Made by a program: the position numbers and the translations under genes. From positions 3,883,501 to 3,947,500 of the forward strand of contig NZ_CP075191.1 of the NCBI RefSeq assembly GCF_020510625.1: a stretch of DNA of 64,000 nucleotides, in the 5' to 3' direction. The notes under the pieces are model-generated. The model was not told where the DNA came from. It made no database searches and was given only the letters and a program-made list of their open reading frames with translations. Positions 58,975-64,000 of this stretch are shown one piece after another. The stretch comes from Ferribacterium limneticum. Its GTDB lineage: Bacteria > Pseudomonadota > Gammaproteobacteria > Burkholderiales > Rhodocyclaceae. Position 1 is the stretch's first letter. The number at the start of each line of letters is the position of its first letter.

Positions 58975-60300
58975 CTACTCAACAAGCGTCGGGCAGCCCA
59001 AGGCAGTAGCGGCCTGGTTCAGGCCTTCAAATATGGAATTGGCCAAAGCTTCCGGGAAACTCTTCGGTAATTTGGCGGCCACCTCGGCGATAGCTTGAGG
59101 GGTTCTGGCGACCAACTCGTCAATCAGTGCAGGAGCATCAGGCAGATGGCAGCATTGCGCCGTCTGTTCAAAGTGTTCGCGACGAATTTCCGACCATTTG
59201 TAATGGCGGTTCTTGCCTTCAATCGCCATGGCCATTTTGACCTTGTGCGCAGAAAGGCGGCCGGCCCCATGCCCCATGACCGGGTGCGCGGAAAGCACGT
59301 CGTAGCGCGGGGTCAGGTGGTAAAAGCCCTTCGGCTCAATGAATACGCTGAAATTCTTGGCATGACCATCGATTGCGGCCAGCATCCAGAATAAAACCTG
59401 GGTTCGGAAGAAGTCGTGCCGATCGGCTTGTGCCTGGCTTGATCCGTTAAGCTGATCGAGAATCGGACGAATCCCGGGGCCACCCTGGCTTTCGTATTTG
59501 ATGTCCGGCGGGACGCCAAAGACTTGCGCAAAGTCTTCCTGAGGGAGACGGAGCAGGCGACCATCCGCCATCCAGCGGCGGTCGAAGCGTTCGACACAGA
59601 GCGCTTTCATTTCCCCAAACTGCACAATCTCGGCGTTGGCGACGGGGATATCAAAAGCCTGCAATAGGCGGTGGCAAAGCCACTCGTTTTCAACTGAGGT
59701 CGATAGATCAATGCCGCCTGGCATTTGCCCCATCGGCAATTTGAAAATATGGGTCGTCGGTGTGGCACCCAGCGGGCGGCACCAATTCTCCTTGTGCCAA
59801 AGGAGGGCCGTTTTTTCCTGTGCGCCGGCAATGGAAATCCGGAAGCTGTCGTCCGCTTGGGTAAAGGCAGGCGCTGTTAGGGTGCCGGCCAGATGTTCCG
59901 CGACTTGTTCATCGGACAGCGGCTCGCACTGGATGGCGTCGGTTGATGGCGGGTTTTCGCCATCGGGCATGATCTGCAGGGCACCCACGCAATCTCGACC
60001 GATTTCGGCGAGTAAGCGGAATGCTTCGGTTCCGGTCGAGAAACGCTTGGCCAGCCGTTGCCGAATGTTGTCGTTGTCCGGCAGCAGATTCTCAAAGTAG
60101 TTGCGGACGAGTTCGCCCTTGTACGGCGCGGTGGCTGGCCGCAGGGGCATCGACAAGGAAATCGGACGCCCGAGCGGCGAAGCGAGCCATGTTTCATCGT
60201 AATGAAGTTGATGCTCGCCCTGCGCTGTGACGACCCACGTGCCAACCCGCTGGCCGTTCATCCAGAGGCTGAGTGCGCCTGATTTCTTGGGGCGCCGCAT
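58975..60300 (-). CDS. hipA: HipA-like serine/threonine kinase toxin
   Basis: A 441-residue HipA kinase. N-terminal couple_hipA part with PLGRPISLSMPLRPATAPYKG and NYFENLLPDNDNIRQRLAKRF; autophosphorylation-loop Ser156 in ISIAGAQEKTALL (E. coli Ser150); catalytic D311 in IDGHAKNFS and metal D334 in PRYDVLS. E. coli HipA inactivates GltX by phosphorylation. All key residues are present, so it should be active. The ATG overlaps the hipB stop (TAATG). The GC content is lower than in the neighbours by eye. Confidence 0.94.
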   Translation of the reverse strand: MRRPKKSGALSLWMNGQRVGTWVVTAQGEHQLHYDETWLASPLGRPISLSMPLRPATAPYKGELVRNYFENLLPDNDNIRQRLAKRFSTGTEAFRLLAEIGRDCVGALQIMPDGENPPSTDAIQCEPLSDEQVAEHLAGTLTAPAFTQADDSFRISIAGAQEKTALLWHKENWCRPLGATPTTHIFKLPMGQMPGGIDLSTSVENEWLCHRLLQAFDIPVANAEIVQFGEMKALCVERFDRRWMADGRLLRLPQEDFAQVFGVPPDIKYESQGGPGIRPILDQLNGSSQAQADRHDFFRTQVLFWMLAAIDGHAKNFSVFIEPKGFYHLTPRYDVLSAHPVMGHGAGRLSAHKVKMAMAIEGKNRHYKWSEIRREHFEQTAQCCHLPDAPALIDELVARTPQAIAEVAAKLPKSFPEALANSIFEGLNQAATALGCPTLVE

Positions 60301-60548
60301 TACCACTCCTCGCTACTGCTGCTGCGCATGGCGGCGATGAAATCGAGGCTCATGGCGACATCGACCGCAGACATGTAGCGCAAGAGGCTATCGACGCTGC
60401 AGCGCCAAGGCTCGGTTTCCAGTAGTGAGATGGTTTTTTGGCCAAGGCCGCTCAGCTTTGCCATCTGAATTTGCGTCAAACCTTTTTGCTTGCGCAATCC
60501 TTTTAAAGTGGGGCCGATCTGCTGCTGGTTTGTAATGACGAAGGCCAC
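60300..60548 (-). CDS. hipB: HipB-like Xre-family antitoxin
   Basis: An 82-residue helix-turn-helix repressor: IGPTLKGLRKQKGLTQIQMAKLSGLGQKTISLLETEPWRCSVDSLLRYMSAVDV. It resembles HipB in length and fold. The start is GTG 60548 with GGAG six bases upstream. It precedes hipA with a TAATG overlap, the HipBA order. Its C-terminus (SLDFIAAMRSSSSEEW) ends in Trp as in E. coli HipB, where it contacts HipA. Confidence 0.92.
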   Translation of the reverse strand: MAFVITNQQQIGPTLKGLRKQKGLTQIQMAKLSGLGQKTISLLETEPWRCSVDSLLRYMSAVDVAMSLDFIAAMRSSSSEEW

Positions 60549-60570
60549 TGCACACTCCGCAAAAACGTCG

Positions 60571-60637
60571 TATAGGGGATATTACACAAATACGCCCTTT
60601 AGGGCTTATTTAATATTTATACCTCATAGGGCGTAAA
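60571..60637 (-). promoter_or_regulatory. Three operator-like repeats of the hipBA promoter region
   Basis: TATAGGGGATATT (60571), TTTAGGGCTTATT (60598) and CATAGGGCGTAAA (60625) begin exactly 27 bases apart. The middle one is the right half of a near palindrome TACGCCCTTTAGGGCTTA (60591-60608). TATAAA on the minus strand between the second and third repeat may be the -10. This array is the likely HipB/HipAB operator. Confidence 0.65.
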
Positions 60638-60657
60638 CCATAATTCCAGTTACAGTG

Positions 60658-60691
60658 GAGTTTTCTGGCGGAGCGAAAAGTCAGAAAACTC
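60658..60691 (-). terminator. Hairpin at the 3' end of the SWIM-protein gene
   Basis: GAGTTTTCTG (60658-60667) and CAGAAAACTC (60682-60691) are perfect ten-base inverted repeats with a 14-base loop. It starts at the last base of the SWIM gene stop codon. A T-run is not present after the stem on the minus strand, so termination may be weak. Confidence 0.5.
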
Positions 60692-62451
60692 TAACGGGCC
60701 GAATTTTTTCCTGAATACATCTCGCCATCCAGCAGCTTGATGAAATTCCGTTTCGGTTTGAACTGCACGCGCAGCTCGGCCAGATAGTCACCGTACTGGG
60801 CAAGCTGGTTCTGCGTTTTCATCAAGCTGCCAATCTTGCGAACCAGTTTGATTGCCTCGCTGTAAGCGGCGTTATTGGTCTGCTCGACGATGGGCGGCAC
60901 CAAGCGGCGGTAAAGGCTGACGGCATCACTTGGGCGCCCGGATTCGAGCTTCCCGGCCAACGCTATCAGCAGGCTGCGATTACAGCTACCCTGATGCACC
61001 GCCGACCATGCCGTATCCAGGTCCTCTTCCCACAAGGCAATCTGCAGGCGTAGCGAATAGTCGGGAGCCATCGGTTTCGGCCGCCAGCGGCTCGTTGCCG
61101 CCGCCTCGCGAGCAATGAACTCATCAACCTTGATCAAGGCCCGCTCCCGTTGCTCCGGCCAGGTGCCGAGCTGGCCGGCGACATCATGCAGCTTGAGGTA
61201 GTGTTCGAGAGTCGGAGATTCGTCGAACTGAATCCAGGAGAGTTGCAGCGCCTCGTCGTTTCGCTGGCACTTGAGGTAGGCCGCCACCAGAAAATCCCTC
61301 AGCCGATTATCGGGCCGCTCGGGAAAAGCCTTCAGGCCGCGCTCCGCCCAATCCAACGCCTTTTCCGGCTGCTCGGCCTTGGCATAGATTTCGGCGATGC
61401 TGAGATAGCAGTAACCGGCCGAAAGATCACGCGACTTGATCGCGACCAATTCCTCGATGTCGCCACTTGCCTTGGCCAGTTGTTCCATGATGTGGGTGAT
61501 CCGGTATCGATGACCGTCGTAGCCATCCTGGCTGTCGCGTTGCTTGATGTTGTACCACTCGGCTTCGGCCAGCTCACGGTAGCGGCGCAATCCCACGTCG
61601 CCAAGGACATCGCGGTAGGTGGCGGCATCGAAGCTGCACACATTGAAGGGCAGCGTGGTTTCAAGGCGAAAAAGACGCTCGGCCAGTCCGCCCGGTTCAG
61701 GCCGCGCCATGGCGCAAGCCTTCAGGTGCAATTCGCCGAGGCCATGGAGCGTGTCGCCGACTTCGCCATTTGAGTCGTCGATTTGTTCGAGCGCATTCTC
61801 GACACGTTCGATGGCGTATTCAGCCAGTTCCACCAGGACCGCCGCAGTATCGGGTTTCAGCAGATCGGCGAGCGACTCCACCACTTGGTCGATATTGCTG
61901 GCATAGGTGCTCACCTCACGCCAATCAAGATAGCCGTGGAGACGCGTCGCACCGTCGATGGCCTGCCGGAATGCCTTGGCTATCTTGCCACCACCGCCCG
62001 AGCACTCGGTCTTGAGCAATAGCGACTGATAGAGCCGGTCGTCGCGTTGGGCTACATCCAGCAGCAATTCGATCAAGGTTTCCGGTGATTGCGTGGCCAG
62101 GAACTCCTTGATGTCCTGCCATGGATCGCGCCGCTTCTTCTGGCCGGAAACCACACCCGCTTGCACCGCTGCAGAATTTTCAGCAAGCCATGCCAGCCCG
62201 ACGGCCACGCAATGTTTGCAAAAATATCCGTCGGCAGCACGCGGACAAGAGCAGTCGTAGGCCAGATCACCTTCGTCATCCCGGAGTTCAACCTGATAGG
62301 TTTCGCTGCCTTCGACCTTAGCGGTGATCTTGTCGTCAGTTAGCCGCAGGCGGCGAACCGCGCCGACGGAAAAATACTGTTCCCCACGCTGGAGAGCTGT
62401 GGTTCCGGCGAATTCTTCGAGAGTAGCGCGTGAGATGAGGTCATTGAGCAT
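60691..62451 (-). CDS. SWIM zinc-finger protein with TPR-like helical repeats
   Basis: A 586-residue protein. The SWIM finger is YDCSCPRAADGYFCKHCVAVGLAWL with C67, C69, C78 and H80. The rest (about 110-586) is helical, with TPR-like units such as CYLSIAEIYAKAEQPEKALDWAERGLKAFPERPDNRLRDFLVAAYLKC. SWIM domains bind DNA or proteins; known stand-alone bacterial ones are unstudied. The start is ATG 62451; 170 further codons upstream are antisense coding of the hydrogenase gene and are rejected. It lies 23 bases after the hupV stop and 142 bases upstream of hipB. No SNF2 helicase partner is seen nearby. Confidence 0.82.
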   Translation of the reverse strand: MLNDLISRATLEEFAGTTALQRGEQYFSVGAVRRLRLTDDKITAKVEGSETYQVELRDDEGDLAYDCSCPRAADGYFCKHCVAVGLAWLAENSAAVQAGVVSGQKKRRDPWQDIKEFLATQSPETLIELLLDVAQRDDRLYQSLLLKTECSGGGGKIAKAFRQAIDGATRLHGYLDWREVSTYASNIDQVVESLADLLKPDTAAVLVELAEYAIERVENALEQIDDSNGEVGDTLHGLGELHLKACAMARPEPGGLAERLFRLETTLPFNVCSFDAATYRDVLGDVGLRRYRELAEAEWYNIKQRDSQDGYDGHRYRITHIMEQLAKASGDIEELVAIKSRDLSAGYCYLSIAEIYAKAEQPEKALDWAERGLKAFPERPDNRLRDFLVAAYLKCQRNDEALQLSWIQFDESPTLEHYLKLHDVAGQLGTWPEQRERALIKVDEFIAREAAATSRWRPKPMAPDYSLRLQIALWEEDLDTAWSAVHQGSCNRSLLIALAGKLESGRPSDAVSLYRRLVPPIVEQTNNAAYSEAIKLVRKIGSLMKTQNQLAQYGDYLAELRVQFKPKRNFIKLLDGEMYSGKNSAR

Positions 62452-62474
62452 GTTGCGAGAAGTCCATGGCTTTG

Positions 62475-63893
62475 CTAATGCACCGTACACACCATGCAAG
62501 GGTCGAACGAACGAACGACATGCTGCACGGTTGGCGGGGCGCCTTCTCCGGCCGGCAGGCCGACCAAGGCCTGTTCGAGCGGGCCGGGCAAGGCGTTGCT
62601 GTCGCGCGGGGAGAAGTTCCAGGTGGTCGGGGCGATGATCTGGTAGCGCTCGATGCGGCCGCGTTTGATGCTCAGCCAGTGCCCGAGGCTGCCGCGGGCG
62701 GCTTCGACAAGGCCGGTTCCGGTGGCGTCGTCGGGCATGTCGCCGTGGGCACAGAAGGCTTCGCCGGGTTGCAGGGCCTGAACCCAGGATTCCATGGCGG
62801 GCAGGACGAGGGCCAGTTCGAGCAGGCGGGCGACGACGCGGGCCATGACGCTGGCCCCTTCGCGCTGCACCAGGTCGAGCAGGAGCGGGTGGCCGGCGAT
62901 GACCTGGCGGGCCAGCGCGCCGACTTCGTAGGGCTGACCGGCATAGCGCGGCGCCTTGCACCAGGTGTAGGCTTCCGGCTTGCCGGAATCGACCACCGTT
63001 TCACCCTGCGCCGGATGGCGCGGCTGACCGGTCGCCAGCCAGGCGCTGGTGGTGTCTTCATCGATGGCCACGGGATCGAAGGCCGCCGCTTGACTGCCTT
63101 GCCAGGTGCCTGCGGGAAAGAGGTCGTAGGCGCCATAGGAGAGGAAAGCATCGTAGGCGCGCCCCATCTGGTCGAGGCCGAGATCCGTGGCCGCGTCTAG
63201 AAACGCCGGGAAGTCGCCAGCCCGGCCGGCGGCCCAGGCGAGCAATTGGTCTTTGCTGGCCAGTTGGGAAACTGCGGCCAGCGAATCGCCAAACAGGCGC
63301 TTTTCGAGAAAGCCACGAAATTCGCGGAGCAGCGCCAACAAGCGAATACGCTCGCCGGCAGTAATCGCCCGCGTGCTGCCGCCGGGCTGAATGGCCAGGG
63401 TGTGCGGCCAGCGACCGGCGAGAAAGCCCATCAGCTTGAGGAAGCTAGCGCGGGCTGACAGGACTTCGGCGGCGGCATCCCCTTTGACCGCCGCGAAGCG
63501 CTGGGCGACCGGACCATGCCAGTGACGCCCGGCATAGGCCGGACGGGCAAAGTCGGGCATGAAAAAGAGGTAGAAGTGCGTCAGGTGATCGGCCAGGTTT
63601 TCGGTGGCCTGGATCAGATGGCGGGCGAGCAGGCCGTTCGGCGTTGGGACGATACCCATCGCATCGGCCAGCGCCGAGGCTGCCGCCGCCGACTGGGCGA
63701 CCGAACAGATGCCACAGATACGCGGCACGATGGCCAGCGCGTCGAGCGGTGCCCGGCCGACCATGATCTGCTCGAATCCACGAAAGAGCGGCGAATTGAC
63801 CTGTGCCGACTGGATTCGCCCGTTTTCCAGATCGAGGCTGATTTCGAGGTCGCCTTCAACCCGATTGAATGGCCCGACGAGGATGCGCGTCAT
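62475..63893 (-). CDS. hupV: Regulatory (H2-sensing) [NiFe] hydrogenase large subunit HupV/HoxC
   Basis: A 472-residue large subunit of the group 2b regulatory type. The N-terminal metal motif is RICGICSVAQSAA (C60, C63), and the C-terminal one is DPCMVCTVH (C466, C469). The chain ends at this His, with no C-terminal extension, as in HoxC/HupV which need no HycI/HupD-type endopeptidase; in catalytic hydrogenases an extension of about 15 residues follows. It binds the Ni-Fe centre and reports H2 to the HupT kinase. ATG overlaps the hupU stop (ATGA). Confidence 0.92.
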   Translation of the reverse strand: MTRILVGPFNRVEGDLEISLDLENGRIQSAQVNSPLFRGFEQIMVGRAPLDALAIVPRICGICSVAQSAAAASALADAMGIVPTPNGLLARHLIQATENLADHLTHFYLFFMPDFARPAYAGRHWHGPVAQRFAAVKGDAAAEVLSARASFLKLMGFLAGRWPHTLAIQPGGSTRAITAGERIRLLALLREFRGFLEKRLFGDSLAAVSQLASKDQLLAWAAGRAGDFPAFLDAATDLGLDQMGRAYDAFLSYGAYDLFPAGTWQGSQAAAFDPVAIDEDTTSAWLATGQPRHPAQGETVVDSGKPEAYTWCKAPRYAGQPYEVGALARQVIAGHPLLLDLVQREGASVMARVVARLLELALVLPAMESWVQALQPGEAFCAHGDMPDDATGTGLVEAARGSLGHWLSIKRGRIERYQIIAPTTWNFSPRDSNALPGPLEQALVGLPAGEGAPPTVQHVVRSFDPCMVCTVH

Positions 63894-64000
63894 TTGCCGC
63901 CGCCTTTTTTCCGGATCGCCGGCAGAACCACCGGGTGGTCGGCCACCGAGTTGTTGCGCACCCGCTTTGGTGTCGCCGATTTGGAGAGCGCGGCCAGCGC
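63890..64000 (-). CDS. hupU: Regulatory [NiFe] hydrogenase small subunit HupU/HoxB, C-terminal end (cut by window edge)
   Basis: Only 36 codons are visible, in frame to the right edge. They read ALAALSKSATPKRVRNN, continuing SVADHPVVLPAIRKKGGGK before the stop, a basic tail as in HoxB/HupU. The stop overlaps the hupV ATG. The identification rests mainly on position. No Fe-S ligands are visible in this part. Confidence 0.7.
   Translation of the reverse strand, partial: ALAALSKSATPKRVRNNSVADHPVVLPAIRKKGGGK

Noticed and set aside
62452..62961. A 170-codon upstream extension of the SWIM-protein frame
   Set aside because: It lies inside hupV in another frame and has an Arg/Pro-rich composition. 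The ATG at 62451 starts the recognisable protein.

Overview
The window reads as the chromosome of a betaproteobacterium, most probably Rhodocyclales (Dechloromonas/Azonexus-like). The clues are the gene order (pilGHIJ-pilL next to thiD-thiE-hemL; prmA-accC-accB-aroQ; tetR-pcm-rhodanese-tolC), GC-rich codon use, dense ATGA-type gene overlaps, and [NiFe] H2-sensing genes. About 64 genes cover nearly everything. The longest gene-free stretches are 25510-25782 (thiC leader with a TPP riboswitch) and 55679-55907, so no gap exceeds 300 bases. I saw no tRNA, rRNA, CRISPR array, IS element or prophage.

Layout. 1-3847 (minus): type IV pilus chemosensory operon pilG-pilH-pilI-pilJ-pilL. 4040-7152 (plus): thiD-thiE-hemL plus a Gdx/SugE exporter. 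7243-14765 (minus): mgtE, then a tightly overlapping run uppP, YqiA-like esterase, RNB ribonuclease, TonB-like protein, aroE and mtgA; a small Cys-cluster protein lies at the far end. 14776-15791 (minus): RES/Xre-ParS toxin-antitoxin pair with a palindromic control region. 15965-20718 (minus): a tripartite ABC efflux operon with a split MacB. 20857-21384: a Spy/CpxP-like periplasmic protein behind four phased direct repeats. 21529-23499: a nuclease-DUF2075 helicase protein. 23593-25509: thiC. 25783-27240: a secreted carbonic anhydrase with an extra N-terminal domain. 27294-30311 (plus): tetR, PIMT-like methyltransferase, rhodanese, tolC. 30277-37095: LPS core and sugar genes (waaA, waaC, a WaaE-like transferase, a UDP-glucuronate epimerase), glmS and apaH. 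36965-38568 (minus): ornithine-lipid pair olsB-olsA. 38665-43894 (minus): PfkB kinase, zinc-ribbon protein, prmA, accC, accB, aroQ. 43934-48832: a nucleotidyltransferase-like protein, mpl, a SCO1-like protein, maeB.

49004-64000 is an accessory-rich part built around nickel, hydrogen and nitric-oxide-type functions. On the minus strand lie nikR, a HupT/HoxJ-like kinase, a NiCoT nickel permease behind a NikR-like palindrome, and a TonB-dependent receptor separated from the permease by an intrinsic terminator. On the plus strand lie a MIP18/DUF59 protein, an NnrS-like membrane protein and an HHE hemerythrin. They are followed by an AAA ATPase, a degenerate J-domain membrane protein, a ComB-like phosphatase, hipBA, a SWIM-domain protein, and the regulatory [NiFe] hydrogenase large subunit (hupV) with the tail of its small subunit (hupU).

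The most interesting signals are regulatory and are read directly from sequence: the NikR-like box with a 15-base spacer; the terminator in front of the receptor gene; the hairpin that buries the olsB ribosome binding site and the absence of a standard start for olsA; the four phased GTWAA repeats before the Spy-like gene; three repeats at exact 27-base intervals before hipBA; and near-perfect operators at tetR and at the RES/Xre pair. Among proteins, the nuclease-helicase and the carbonic anhydrase fusion stand out.
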